Shown piece by piece: positions 35,345 to 45,135 of a stretch of 64,000 nucleotides of DNA (position 1 is the first letter of the stretch; each line of letters starts with the position of its first letter). The stretch spans positions 28,354-92,353 of the forward strand of contig DASSPH010000083.1 of the NCBI GenBank assembly GCA_035699745.1, written 5' to 3'. This stretch comes from Vicinamibacterales bacterium. GTDB lineage: Bacteria > Acidobacteriota > Vicinamibacteria > Vicinamibacterales > 2-12-FULL-66-21. Below the pieces are notes generated by a model. That model saw only the letters and a program-made list of their open reading frames with translations, had not been told where the DNA came from and did no database searches. The position numbers and the translations under genes are program-made.

Positions 35345-36868
35345 GTGAAGGTGCTCGTCGCCAATCGGGGGGAGATCGCTGTACGCGTGATCCGCGCCTG
35401 CCGCGAGCTCGGCATCCCGACCGTCGCCGTCTACTCCGACTGCGATCGCGGTGCGCGGCACGTGCGCGACGCGGATCAGGCCGTGCACATCGGCGCCAGC
35501 CAGGCGGCCGAGAGCTATCTGAACATCGCGAAACTGATCGACGCCGCGCAGCAGACCGGCGCCGACGCCGTGCACCCGGGCTACGGCTTCCTCGCCGAGA
35601 ACGCCGCGTTCGCGCGCGCGTGCGCTGCCGCGGGACTCGCCTTCATCGGTCCGGGCGCCGAGGCGATCAGGCTGATGGGCAGCAAGACCGGTGCGCGCGA
35701 GATCGCAGTCCGCGCCGGGGTCCCCGTCGTCCCGGGGACGGATGCGCCGCTCGCCGCCTCGGCGCCGGACGCGGAGATTCTCGATGCCGGCGCGCGCGTC
35801 GGCTATCCGTTGATGGTGAAGGCGGTCGCGGGCGGCGGCGGCAAGGGAATGCGCGTCGTCGAATCCGCGGATGCGCTGCTCAACGCGGTGCGCACGGCGA
35901 GATCGGAAGCGGGATCGGCGTTCGGCGATACCGCCGTCTACTTCGAACGGCGCATCACCAACCCGCGCCACGTCGAGATTCAGCTGCTGGCGGATCACCA
36001 CGGCACCGTCATCCCGTTCGTCGAGCGCGAGTGTTCGATTCAGCGCCGGCACCAGAAGGTGGTCGAGGAATCGCCGTCGACGGCCGTGAGCGCGGAGCTC
36101 CGCCGGCGGATTGCCGGCGCCGCCGCGGCGGTCGCCCGGGCCGCGGGCTATACCAACGCCGGCACCATCGAGTTTCTCCTCGACGCCGGCGGGTCGTTCT
36201 ACTTTCTCGAGATGAACACCCGGCTGCAGGTGGAACATCCGGTGACCGAAATGGTCACCAGCATCGATCTCGTGCACTGGCAGATCCGGATCGCGCGCGG
36301 CGAGCCGCTGACGCTCGACCCCGAGCGGGCGCTCACGCCGCACGGACACGCGATCGAGTGCCGCATCTACGCCGAGGATCCCGATCAGGGCTTCATGCCG
36401 TCGCCCGGACTGGTGCGGGGCATCCGGCCGGCAAGCGGACCCGGCATCCGCGACGACGGCGGCGTGCTGCCGGGCTTCACCGTTCCGGTCTTCTACGACT
36501 CGATGATCGCGAAGCTGATCGCCTGGGCGGAGACCCGCGGCGAAGCGATCGCCCGGATGACGCGCGCGCTCGAGGAGTACGAGGTGCTCGGCATCAGGAC
36601 GACGATCCCGTTCTTTTTGTGGCTCATGCGCCAGCCGGATTTCCAGGCGGCGCGGTTCGACACGATGTACCTCGACCGGCTGCTCGCGTCGCGGCGCGGC
36701 GAATCGTTCAGCACGTTCGACGAGCAGGACGAGCGGCACATCACCATCGCCGCCGCGCTCGACGCGATGTTCAGATCGAGCGCCGGCGTCAACGGGAGCG
36801 GCGCGTCGGGCCTGCCGCCCAGGAGCGCCTGGACGGCGGTGGCACGGCGGGAAGCGTTGCGTGGCTAG
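35345..36868 (+). CDS. Biotin carboxylase subunit
   Basis: 507 aa, GTG start. ATP-grasp motifs: ANRGEIAVRVIRACRELGIP, the Gly-rich loop AVAGGGGKGMRVVE, FLEMNTRLQVEHPVTEMVT, and the C-terminal AccC-type domain. It carboxylates the biotin on the carrier encoded 18 bp downstream. Confidence 0.94.
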   Translation: MKVLVANRGEIAVRVIRACRELGIPTVAVYSDCDRGARHVRDADQAVHIGASQAAESYLNIAKLIDAAQQTGADAVHPGYGFLAENAAFARACAAAGLAFIGPGAEAIRLMGSKTGAREIAVRAGVPVVPGTDAPLAASAPDAEILDAGARVGYPLMVKAVAGGGGKGMRVVESADALLNAVRTARSEAGSAFGDTAVYFERRITNPRHVEIQLLADHHGTVIPFVERECSIQRRHQKVVEESPSTAVSAELRRRIAGAAAAVARAAGYTNAGTIEFLLDAGGSFYFLEMNTRLQVEHPVTEMVTSIDLVHWQIRIARGEPLTLDPERALTPHGHAIECRIYAEDPDQGFMPSPGLVRGIRPASGPGIRDDGGVLPGFTVPVFYDSMIAKLIAWAETRGEAIARMTRALEEYEVLGIRTTIPFFLWLMRQPDFQAARFDTMYLDRLLASRRGESFSTFDEQDERHITIAAALDAMFRSSAGVNGSGASGLPPRSAWTAVARREALRG

Positions 36869-36886
36869 GCGGAGCCCGGATCAGGG

Positions 36887-37405
36887 ATGACATTCGAGGT
36901 CGAGCTGAACGGGCGGACACGTTCGGTGTCCATCGAGCGCGCCGGCAGCCACGACCGTTTCCGCGTCACGGTGGACGGCGTGGCCACGCTCGTCGACGCG
37001 CAGCGCAACGGCGACTTCGGCCTGTCGCTGCTGTTTCCCGACGGCGCCCACGCCGGGGCCCGCGTGGCGCTGGCGCCCGGCAGCGCGCCGGGCGAGCTGC
37101 TCGCGTATCTGCGCGGCCGCAGCGCGGCGGTGGTGGTCAACGGACGCCGCACCGGCCGCGGCGGCGCCGAGAGCGGCGGCGGCGCTCAGGGAGAGCAGAA
37201 GATCGTCGCGCCGATGCCGGGGCGCGTCGTCCGCGTGCTGGTCGCGCCGGGCGATGAGGTGCAGGTCCGTCAGCCGGTCGTGGTGGTCGAAGCGATGAAG
37301 ATGGAGAACGAGCTCCGATCGCCCAAGACCGGACGCGTCAAGGACGTCGCGGTGCCCGCCGGCGCCTCGGTAGAGGCCGGACGGGTGCTCATGGTGATCG
37401 AGTGA
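36887..37405 (+). CDS. Biotin carboxyl carrier protein
   Basis: 172 aa. The C-terminal biotinyl domain has the biotinylation site VVVEAMKMENELRSPKTG and is preceded by KIVAPMPGRV. A Gly/Arg-rich linker separates it from an N-terminal beta domain. Stop overlaps the TamB GTG. Confidence 0.94.
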   Translation: MTFEVELNGRTRSVSIERAGSHDRFRVTVDGVATLVDAQRNGDFGLSLLFPDGAHAGARVALAPGSAPGELLAYLRGRSAAVVVNGRRTGRGGAESGGGAQGEQKIVAPMPGRVVRVLVAPGDEVQVRQPVVVVEAMKMENELRSPKTGRVKDVAVPAGASVEAGRVLMVIE

Positions 37406-40400
37406 TCGATCCGCAGCAGCCGACGCCGGCGCCGGACCCGCCGTTGTCAGATTCGGCGGCGCCCCCGGCTCCCGCCGCGCCCGCGGGCCGGCGCCGCCGG
37501 CGCCACCCGATGCTGCGCGCGTTCGGGGTGCTGGTGGCGATCGCCGCCGCGCTGATCGTCTCCGGGCTGGTGATCGATCTCGGTCCGGTGCTGCGCAAGC
37601 GCGCCGAAGACGCCGGCTCGAAATACCTCGAACGGCCGATGCGGATCGGGAAGCTCGGCATCCATCTCGGGCGCGGCGCGTTCGTCGTCGAGGATCTCGT
37701 CATCGAGGGGCTGCAGCCGACGGACCGCCCGTTCCTGAAGGCCAAGCGGATCTTCGTGAATCTGCCGTGGTGGACGATCTTCAGCCACGAGCTGATCGTC
37801 CAGGACGTCGACATGGCGGACTGGGAGATGCTGGTCGAGCAGTTCCCCGGCAAGCACAACTTTCCGCGCGTGACGCCGAAACCGAAGGAGAAGAAGGGGG
37901 AGCCGATCTGGAAGTTCACCACCACGGTGCGATCGGTGATCGCCCGCAAGGGCCGCTTCATCTACGACGATCACACGGTGCCGTGGCAGGTCGTCTGCAA
38001 CAACCTGAACGTCAGCGTGTTCAAGGGGCTGGACGCGTATCGCGGCACGGCGCAGTTCAGCAACGGGACGATCAGGATCCAGTCGTACGAGCAGTTCCGC
38101 GCCGACATGCAGACGCGGTTCAAGATCGACGGCGGGCGCATCGTGCTCGAGGACATCAATCTCGACAGCACCGGCGCGGACACGCGCGTCACCGGCTTCG
38201 TCGATCTCCGCAACTGGCCGGAGATGGTCTACAACGTGAAGTCGCGGATCGACTTCCCGGTCCAGAAGGGAATCTACTTCAAGACCATGAACTTCGACGT
38301 CTCCGGCCAGGGGGACTTCGAAGGCACCTTCCGCTTCTTCAAGACGCCGCGCGGCACCGGCCGCGAACTGAAGGGGACGTTCACGAGCGCGCAGGCCGGC
38401 GTGAACGCCTGGCGCTTTCCCGACGTCCGCGGCTCGCTGCTGTGGAACAACAGCGGCTTCCGCGTCACCGACGTGACCACCGGGCTCTACGGCGGCCGGG
38501 CGAAGTTCGACTACCTGATGGAGCCGCTCGGCCGGCCGGGCCAGCCGACGCAGGTGGTGTGGGACGCGAAGTACACCGACGTGGATCTCGCGCGGCTCAC
38601 CGACTTCCTCGAGATGAAAGGCCTGCGCCTCGCCGGACGCGCCAGCGGCAGCAACCGGCTCGAGTGGCCGCTCGGCAAGTTCGCGCAGAAGCACGGCAGG
38701 GGTGAAGTGATTGCGGCGATGCCCGCCGGCGCGGCGCCGATGACCCGGCAGATCGATGCCGAGAGAATCGCCACGGTCGATCCGCTTCCGCCCGAACAGG
38801 GGCCGTTCAACAAACAGCTGCCGCTCGAGTACCTGCCGATCGCCGGGCGGATCTCGTACAGGCTCGATCCCGAGTGGATTGCGATCGCTCCGGACTCGTG
38901 GGCGGCTACCGAAAAGACCTACGTGGAGTTCCAGGGGCGCACGGCGTGGGCGCAGCGATCCAACCTGCCGTTCCACGTCACCAGCCTCGACTGGCAGGAG
39001 AGCGACCGCGTGCTGGCGGGGATCATGACCGCGTTCGGCGCGCCGACCGGCCTGATCGAGATCGGCGGCCGCGGGGAGTTCGACGGGACGATGTACGGCG
39101 CGTTCTCGCGGCCGCGCATCGAGGGACGCTTCACCGGCGACCGGATGCGGGCCTGGGACACGACGTGGGGGCGCGCCACCGCCGATCTCGTGATCGAGAA
39201 CAGCTACGTCACCATCACGAACAGCACGATCGAGGACGCCGGCTCGCGCATCGAGACCCAGGGAAAATTCTCCCTCGGTTTCCCGCGCAAGGATCTCGGC
39301 GAAGAGATCAACGCCACGATCAAGCTCACGCGGCGTCCGCTCAAGGATCTGCGGCACGCGTTCGAGCTGGACGACTATCCGGCCGAAGGGCTGACGTCCG
39401 GGGAGTTCCACGTCTATGGCAACTACCTCGGTCCGAACGGCGTCGGCCGCCTGCTGATCGAAAAGGGGACCGCGTACGGCGAGACCTTCGACACCGCCAC
39501 CGCGAACCTCCGCTTCGAGGGAACCGGCGTCCGCATGGATGCGATCGACATCGCCAAGAGCACCGGCAGGGTCACCGGCGCCGCCTGGGTGGCGTGGGAC
39601 GGCAACTATTCGTTCTCGGCGAGCGGCGCGAAGATTCCGGTGGAGTCGCTGGTCACCGTCGCGTTCCCGCGCGCGCCGCTGTCCGGCGTGCTGCAGTTCG
39701 ACGCCAGCGGCGTCGGCACCTTCGAGGCGCCGCGCTACGACGTCAAGCTCGAGGTCGCCGACCTGTTCGCGGGGGACGAGGGCATCGGCCAGGTCCGGGG
39801 ACGCCTCGCGCTGCGCGGCGACATGCTGACGATGGAGATGGACGCTTCGTCGAAGCGTCTGTCGGTGAACGGCTCCGGGCGGCTGGCGCTCACGCCCGAG
39901 ATGGACGCGGACATGACGCTCCGTTTCTTCGACACCTCGCTCGATCCGTACGTCCGCTTCTTCGCCCCGACGATGTCGCCGTACACCACCGCGGTGGCGG
40001 ACGGCTCCATCCGGGTGGTCGGCGAGCTGGCGGACGTCGATCATCTGCTGGTCGAGGCGACGGTCGACAGGCTGCAGCTCAAGCTCTTCGACTATCCCGC
40101 CGCGAACGATGGGCCGATCCAGCTCGCGCTGAATCAGCACGTGGCGGAAGTGAAGCGGTTCCGGCTGGTGGGGGAGGGGACGGCGCTGGAATTGAGCGGC
40201 AACGTCGGGCTGCACGACAACCGCATCGCGCTCGACGCGTCCGGCGACGCGAACCTCGGCATCCTGCAGGCGTTCTACCGCGAGATCCGCAGCGACGGCA
40301 ATGCGTCGCTCTCCGCGCAGGTGCGCGGACCGCTGGACAACCCGGTGTTCGCCGGCAACGCCACGATCGCCAACGGCCGCATCCGCTACTTCTCGCTGCC

Positions 40401-41571
40401 GCACAGCCTGCAGGCGATCAACGGACGGCTCGACTTCGACGCGCAGGGCATCCGCATCGTCGACGCGATGGCGCAGCTCGGCGGCGGCCCGGTGAGATTC
40501 GCGGGGCGCATCGGCATGAACGGCTACCGGCTCGGCGCCATCGATCTGACGGCGAGCGGCGAGCAGATGAACCTGCGCTATCCCGAAGGGTTCCGCTCGG
40601 TGCTCGACGCGGCGCTGACGCTGCGCGGCGTGCCGTCGGCGCTGGTGCTCGGCGGGACGGTGACGGTCCGCGACGGCGTCTACACGAAACGCTTCGAGCC
40701 GAACGTCGACATCTTCTCGCTGGCGTCCGGCAGCGCCGGTCTGGCGACCGGCGGGACGGAAGCCACCGGCTTTCCGCTCCGCTACGACATCCGCGTGATC
40801 GCGCCCGGGACGCTGCGTCTGGACAACAACCTGACGCGCATGGTGGCGCGCGCCGACCTGACGCTCAACGGCACCTACGACAATCCGATTCTCTTCGGCC
40901 GCGCCGACATCGACCGCGGCGAGATCAACTTCGAAGGCAACCGCTATCGCGTCACCCGCGGGACGATCGACTTCCTCAACCCCGCGCGCCTGGACCCGTT
41001 CTTCGACATCGAGGCCGAGGCGCGGATCCGCGTCGCATCTGCCGCCGAGACCTACCGGGTCACGCTCGCCGTCTCGGGCACGCTGGACGGCCGCCTCAAC
41101 CTCGAGCTGAACTCCGACCCGCCGCTGCCGACGGTCAACATCATTGCCCTGGTATTCGGCCAGACGACGGACCTGCAGAATCCCGAGCTGCAGGCGCTGC
41201 GGCCCCAGGCGGCGACGCAGTCGGAAGAACAGCTGCTGAAGGCGGGGCTGCTGCGCGTCCTGGCGGGCGGCATCACGGGGACGGTGGGCCGCGCGGTAGA
41301 GCAGACGCTGGGCGTCGATACCGTGCAGATCTCGCCGAGCCTCGGCACCGAAACCGATCCGCTGTCGCCGACGGCGCGGCTGATCGTCGGCACCCGCCTG
41401 TCGAACCGCGCGTACCTGACGTTCTCCCGATCGGTGGGGACGTCGACCACCCGGACCGAGCAGATCATCGTGCTGGAGTACGACCAGTCCGATCGTCTCA
41501 GCTGGGTGCTGACGCAGCAGAACGGCGCCAACCGGTTTGCCATCGACTTCCGCGTGCGGAGAACCTTCTAA
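37402..41571 (+). CDS. TamB-like inner-membrane-anchored beta protein
   Basis: 1389 aa. An N-terminal transmembrane helix (AFGVLVAIAAALIVSGLVID) is followed by a long series of beta-helix/groove repeats of the AsmA/TamB class. The last ~330 residues are the TamB DUF490 region and end LEYDQSDRLSWVLTQQ...DFRVRRTF. TamB-type proteins bridge the periplasm for outer-membrane assembly or lipid transport. GTG start overlaps the BCCP stop. The Omp85 partner is directly downstream. Confidence 0.88.
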   Translation: MIDPQQPTPAPDPPLSDSAAPPAPAAPAGRRRRRHPMLRAFGVLVAIAAALIVSGLVIDLGPVLRKRAEDAGSKYLERPMRIGKLGIHLGRGAFVVEDLVIEGLQPTDRPFLKAKRIFVNLPWWTIFSHELIVQDVDMADWEMLVEQFPGKHNFPRVTPKPKEKKGEPIWKFTTTVRSVIARKGRFIYDDHTVPWQVVCNNLNVSVFKGLDAYRGTAQFSNGTIRIQSYEQFRADMQTRFKIDGGRIVLEDINLDSTGADTRVTGFVDLRNWPEMVYNVKSRIDFPVQKGIYFKTMNFDVSGQGDFEGTFRFFKTPRGTGRELKGTFTSAQAGVNAWRFPDVRGSLLWNNSGFRVTDVTTGLYGGRAKFDYLMEPLGRPGQPTQVVWDAKYTDVDLARLTDFLEMKGLRLAGRASGSNRLEWPLGKFAQKHGRGEVIAAMPAGAAPMTRQIDAERIATVDPLPPEQGPFNKQLPLEYLPIAGRISYRLDPEWIAIAPDSWAATEKTYVEFQGRTAWAQRSNLPFHVTSLDWQESDRVLAGIMTAFGAPTGLIEIGGRGEFDGTMYGAFSRPRIEGRFTGDRMRAWDTTWGRATADLVIENSYVTITNSTIEDAGSRIETQGKFSLGFPRKDLGEEINATIKLTRRPLKDLRHAFELDDYPAEGLTSGEFHVYGNYLGPNGVGRLLIEKGTAYGETFDTATANLRFEGTGVRMDAIDIAKSTGRVTGAAWVAWDGNYSFSASGAKIPVESLVTVAFPRAPLSGVLQFDASGVGTFEAPRYDVKLEVADLFAGDEGIGQVRGRLALRGDMLTMEMDASSKRLSVNGSGRLALTPEMDADMTLRFFDTSLDPYVRFFAPTMSPYTTAVADGSIRVVGELADVDHLLVEATVDRLQLKLFDYPAANDGPIQLALNQHVAEVKRFRLVGEGTALELSGNVGLHDNRIALDASGDANLGILQAFYREIRSDGNASLSAQVRGPLDNPVFAGNATIANGRIRYFSLPHSLQAINGRLDFDAQGIRIVDAMAQLGGGPVRFAGRIGMNGYRLGAIDLTASGEQMNLRYPEGFRSVLDAALTLRGVPSALVLGGTVTVRDGVYTKRFEPNVDIFSLASGSAGLATGGTEATGFPLRYDIRVIAPGTLRLDNNLTRMVARADLTLNGTYDNPILFGRADIDRGEINFEGNRYRVTRGTIDFLNPARLDPFFDIEAEARIRVASAAETYRVTLAVSGTLDGRLNLELNSDPPLPTVNIIALVFGQTTDLQNPELQALRPQAATQSEEQLLKAGLLRVLAGGITGTVGRAVEQTLGVDTVQISPSLGTETDPLSPTARLIVGTRLSNRAYLTFSRSVGTSTTRTEQIIVLEYDQSDRLSWVLTQQNGANRFAIDFRVRRTF

Positions 41572-41572
41572 G

Positions 41573-44506
41573 GTGCCCGGGGTGCCGGCGGTGCGTCGGA
41601 CGCTGGTGGTGCTGGTGCTGATGCTGTCGGGCGCGATCGGCGCGCCAGGCACTCTCGCCGCGCAAGTGGCGGTGGCGGCGTCGGCCTACGTGGGCGAGAA
41701 CGTGACCGCCGTCACGGTGACGGTCGAAGGGCGCCCGACGATCGAGCCGGGGCTGCTCGGCGGGATCCAGACGGCGGTGGGCCGGCCGCTGGCGATGGCC
41801 GACGTACGCGAAACGATCACCCACCTCTTCAGCCTCGGGCGGTTCGCGGACGTCCAGGTCGAAGCGGATCGCGCCGCCACCGGCGGCATCGCGCTGCGGT
41901 TCGAGTTGAAGCCGATCCACACCGTGACGCGCGTCGAGTTCCGGGGTGAGCTGGGACTTGGGGAGTCCGCCCTGCGCGGGCACATGAGCGAGCGGTTCGG
42001 CGCCGCGCCGCCGCTGACCCGCGCCGCGGATGTCGCCGCGGCGTTGACGCAGCTGTATGCCGATCGTGGATACCTCAGCGCGTCCGTCACGCCGGCGCCG
42101 CCCGTCATCCAGCACGATCCGGATCGCGCCACCCTCGTCTTCGACATCGCGTCGGGACCCCGCACGACGATCGCGCGGTCGACGGTGACCGGCCATCCCC
42201 TGTCGTCCGCCGCCGACATCCAGTCGCGTCTTCAGATTCGGCCCGGCCAGCCGTACCAGCCGGGAGAGCTGCGCGAGCGGCTGGAGTCGCTGCTGACGTC
42301 GATGCGCCGCCGCAGCTACTACGAGGCGACCGCGAGCGTCGCCGCGCCGTCGTTCAACGCCGACCGGACCGAGGTGGACCTCACCGTCGACGTGCAGCCC
42401 GGTCCTCTGGTGACGGTGACGTATGCCGGCGATCCGCTGCCCAAGGCGAACCTCGACGAGCTGGTGCCGGTCGAGCGCGAAGGCTCGGTCGACCAGGACC
42501 TGCTCGAAGACTCGGCGCGGCGCATCGAGGACTTCCTCCGCCAGCAAGGCTACTGGAAGGCGCAGGTGAATCCGCCGGCGCGCCGCGAAGAGGACGGACG
42601 GCTGTCGCTCGTCTTCACGGTGAGCCGCGGCGATCTGTATCGCATCGCGCCGGCGGGGGTCGAGGTCACCGGCAGCCGCGCGATCTCTCCGGAGGAGATC
42701 CGGCCGCTGGTACGGATGGCGCCGGGCGAGCCGTTCGTCGCGTCGCGCCTCGGCGCCGCCGAGAACGCCATCCGGCAGCTGTATCGCACGCGCGGCTTCG
42801 CGACCGCAGAGATCGCCTCGGCGGTGAACGAGAGCGGACCGGGACTGGTGACGCCGGTCATCACGATCAAGGAAGGGCCGCGCGTGCTCGTCGGCGGCGT
42901 CACGCTGACCGGCAACGCCACGGTTGCCGAGGAGCGGCTGCGCGCCGTGCTGTCGCTGACGCGCGATCAGCCCTACTACGGCCCCGCCGTCATCCGCGAT
43001 CGCGATGCGATCTACGCGTTCTATCTCGACGAGGGCTATGCGGCCGCGGAAGTGAGCGCCACGCCGGTCACCGCCAGCGTCACGCCCGACCTGGCCCGGG
43101 CCGACGTCACGTTCAGGATCGTCGAGGGGCCGCAGACGATCATCGAGCACATCTTCGTCACCGGCAATCTGCGCACGCGCGAGAGCATCATCCGGCGCGA
43201 GCTGCAGTTCGAGGAGGGGCGGCCGCTCGGCCTGGCGGCGCTGACCGAGAGCCGCCGCCGGTTGAGCGCGCTGGGGCTCTTCCGCCGCATCCAGATCTCC
43301 GCCGTCGCGCACGGCGACCCGCGCGTCCGCGACGTGGTCGTCGCCGTCGAAGAGGCGCCGCAGACGACGATCGGCTACGGCGGCGGGCTGCAGCTGGATC
43401 GCGTGCTCAAGTCGGTGAACGGCGTGCCCGACGAACGCTACGAGCTGGCGCCGCGCGGCTTCTTCGAAGTGGGGCGGCGGAATCTCGGCGGCAGCAATCG
43501 ATCGCTGAACCTCTATTCGCGCCTGAGCCTCCGCCCCAACCAGAACACCGACAGCGACAACCCGTTCGGCTTCTCCGAGTACCGGCTCGTCGGCACGTAC
43601 CGGCAGCCGCGGGCGCTGCTTGGATACGGCGAGCTCACGTCCACCGCCGCGGTCGAGCAGGGCGTGCGCACCGGGTTCAACTTCATCCGCAAGGGCTTCA
43701 ACAGCGACGTCGCCTACCGCGTGTCTCCGGTGGTGCGCAGCAGCGCCCGCTACACCTTCGGGACGACGAGGATCGTCGACAACGTGATCGACGAGGAAGG
43801 GGAACAGCTGACCGTCGATCGCGCGTTCCCGCAGGTGCGCCTGTCGACGGTGTCGGCCGCCCTGTCGCGGGACACGCGGGACGATCCGCTGGAACCGCAG
43901 CGCGGCACGTTCCTCGCCTTCGACGCGACGATCGCCGGCCGCGCCATCGGCTCGGAAGTGGGCTTCACCAAGGCGTTCCTGCAGGGATTCGTCTACAGGA
44001 ACCTGGGCCGGCCCAACCTGGTGTTCGCCGGCGGCGCGCGGGTCGGCCTGGCGCGCGCGTTCGTGCGCCAGGTCACGATCGTCGACGAGAACGGGACGCC
44101 GCAGGTCGAGCAGGTGCGCGATCTGCCGGCGAGCGAACGGTTCTACACCGGCGGCGAGTCGACGATCCGCGGCTACGCCCTCGACTCGGTGGGCGCCCCG
44201 GCGACGCTGACGCCGAGCGGGTTTCCGCGAGGCGGAGACGCGGAGATCGTGCTGAACGCCGAGCTGCGGCTGCCGATCCGCGGCGCCGTCGGCGGCGTTG
44301 TCTTCGTCGACGGCGGCAACGTGTTCGCCCGCGCCTCGGATCTCGATCTGTCGCAGCTGCGCGGCAGCGTCGGCTTCGGCGCGCGCTATCGCTCCCCGAT
44401 CGGGCCGATCCGGCTCGACATGGGGTTCAAGCTGGATCGCCGCCTGATCGGCACGGCCCTGGAGCCGCGCTACGCGGTCCACTTCTCGATCGGGCAGGCG
44501 TTTTAG
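41573..44506 (+). CDS. Omp85-family protein with seven POTRA domains (TamA/BamA-like)
   Basis: 977 aa, GTG start (VPGVPAVRRTLVVLVLMLSG). A signal peptide is followed by about seven POTRA-like repeats (residues ~30-600), each ~75-80 aa with patterns such as GYLSASVTPAP, GYWKAQVNPPA, GFATAEI, GYAAAEV and LGLFRRIQI. The C-terminal ~370 residues form the barrel with the L6-type RGY motif STIRGYALDSVG and end in VHFSIGQAF. Outer-membrane insertase or TamA-like translocon partner of the adjacent TamB. Confidence 0.88.
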   Translation: MPGVPAVRRTLVVLVLMLSGAIGAPGTLAAQVAVAASAYVGENVTAVTVTVEGRPTIEPGLLGGIQTAVGRPLAMADVRETITHLFSLGRFADVQVEADRAATGGIALRFELKPIHTVTRVEFRGELGLGESALRGHMSERFGAAPPLTRAADVAAALTQLYADRGYLSASVTPAPPVIQHDPDRATLVFDIASGPRTTIARSTVTGHPLSSAADIQSRLQIRPGQPYQPGELRERLESLLTSMRRRSYYEATASVAAPSFNADRTEVDLTVDVQPGPLVTVTYAGDPLPKANLDELVPVEREGSVDQDLLEDSARRIEDFLRQQGYWKAQVNPPARREEDGRLSLVFTVSRGDLYRIAPAGVEVTGSRAISPEEIRPLVRMAPGEPFVASRLGAAENAIRQLYRTRGFATAEIASAVNESGPGLVTPVITIKEGPRVLVGGVTLTGNATVAEERLRAVLSLTRDQPYYGPAVIRDRDAIYAFYLDEGYAAAEVSATPVTASVTPDLARADVTFRIVEGPQTIIEHIFVTGNLRTRESIIRRELQFEEGRPLGLAALTESRRRLSALGLFRRIQISAVAHGDPRVRDVVVAVEEAPQTTIGYGGGLQLDRVLKSVNGVPDERYELAPRGFFEVGRRNLGGSNRSLNLYSRLSLRPNQNTDSDNPFGFSEYRLVGTYRQPRALLGYGELTSTAAVEQGVRTGFNFIRKGFNSDVAYRVSPVVRSSARYTFGTTRIVDNVIDEEGEQLTVDRAFPQVRLSTVSAALSRDTRDDPLEPQRGTFLAFDATIAGRAIGSEVGFTKAFLQGFVYRNLGRPNLVFAGGARVGLARAFVRQVTIVDENGTPQVEQVRDLPASERFYTGGESTIRGYALDSVGAPATLTPSGFPRGGDAEIVLNAELRLPIRGAVGGVVFVDGGNVFARASDLDLSQLRGSVGFGARYRSPIGPIRLDMGFKLDRRLIGTALEPRYAVHFSIGQAF

Positions 44507-44567
44507 CAGTGCGCGGTGCGGAGTGCGCAGTGCGCAGTGCGAGTGCGCGGTGCGAGTGCGAGTGCGA
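44507..44567. repeat. GTGCGCA/GTGCGAG tandem repeat
   Basis: Degenerate 6-7 bp units GTGCGCG, GTGCGCA and GTGCGAG follow the Omp85 stop. If translated from the upstream ORF start they would give a Cys/Ala/Glu-rich leader, so the true start downstream is preferred. Confidence 0.8.
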
Positions 44568-44589
44568 AGGACAGTGTGGTGGGGTTGAT

Positions 44590-45135
44590 GTGAGCAGGGT
44601 GAATCAAATTGCGTGCGGCGTGAGGCGGGGCGCTCTTGCCGGGTTGATGGTGCTTGCGGTGGCGGCGGTCGGGCGCGGCGAGATCATCGATCGGGTCATG
44701 GCGGTGGTGAACGGGCGGCCGATCACGCTGTCGGACGTCAATGGGGTGCTGCTGTTCCGGCTGCTCGAGCCCCCGGCCGGCACGCGCGATCCGCTGGGCT
44801 ACGCCCTCGAACGGTCGATCGAACGCGACCTCATTCTGGCGGAGGTGGAGCGCTTCCAGCCGCCCGAGCCGGCGCCGGTGGAGATCGCGCTCCGCGTCCG
44901 GGAGCTGGAGCAGCGCGTCGGGTCGACGGAGGCGATCGAGAAGGCGCTGAGCGTGACGGGAACGTCGCGCGAGCAACTCCGCCGGCACGTCCGCGACGAC
45001 CTGCGGATCGCGACGTACCTCAATCAGCGCTTCGGCACCGCCCGGGACGCCGCCGAGCGCGCCGCCGCGATCGCGGCATGGACGGCGGAGATCCGCCGCC
45101 GCGCCGACGTCATCGTCCAGTATCAGCCACGCTGA
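44590..45135 (+). CDS. SurA N-domain-like periplasmic chaperone protein
   Basis: 181 aa from GTG 44590. A signal-like hydrophobic stretch (ALAGLMVLAVAAVG) is followed by IIDRVMAVVNGRPITLSDVN, the SurA/PpiC-type N-terminal chaperone signature, and a helical domain. No PPIase domain remains, so it would act as a holdase only. Context with TamB and Omp85 supports a role in outer-membrane protein delivery. The last 26 bp overlap the convergent glycan gene. Confidence 0.78.
   Translation: MSRVNQIACGVRRGALAGLMVLAVAAVGRGEIIDRVMAVVNGRPITLSDVNGVLLFRLLEPPAGTRDPLGYALERSIERDLILAEVERFQPPEPAPVEIALRVRELEQRVGSTEAIEKALSVTGTSREQLRRHVRDDLRIATYLNQRFGTARDAAERAAAIAAWTAEIRRRADVIVQYQPR

Noticed and set aside
37447..41652. 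Very long antisense reading frame opposite tamB
   Set aside because: Codon bias in GC-rich DNA gives long shadow frames. The plus-strand TamB has signal/TM, repeats and family termini; the antisense product is Arg/His-rich without recognisable domains.
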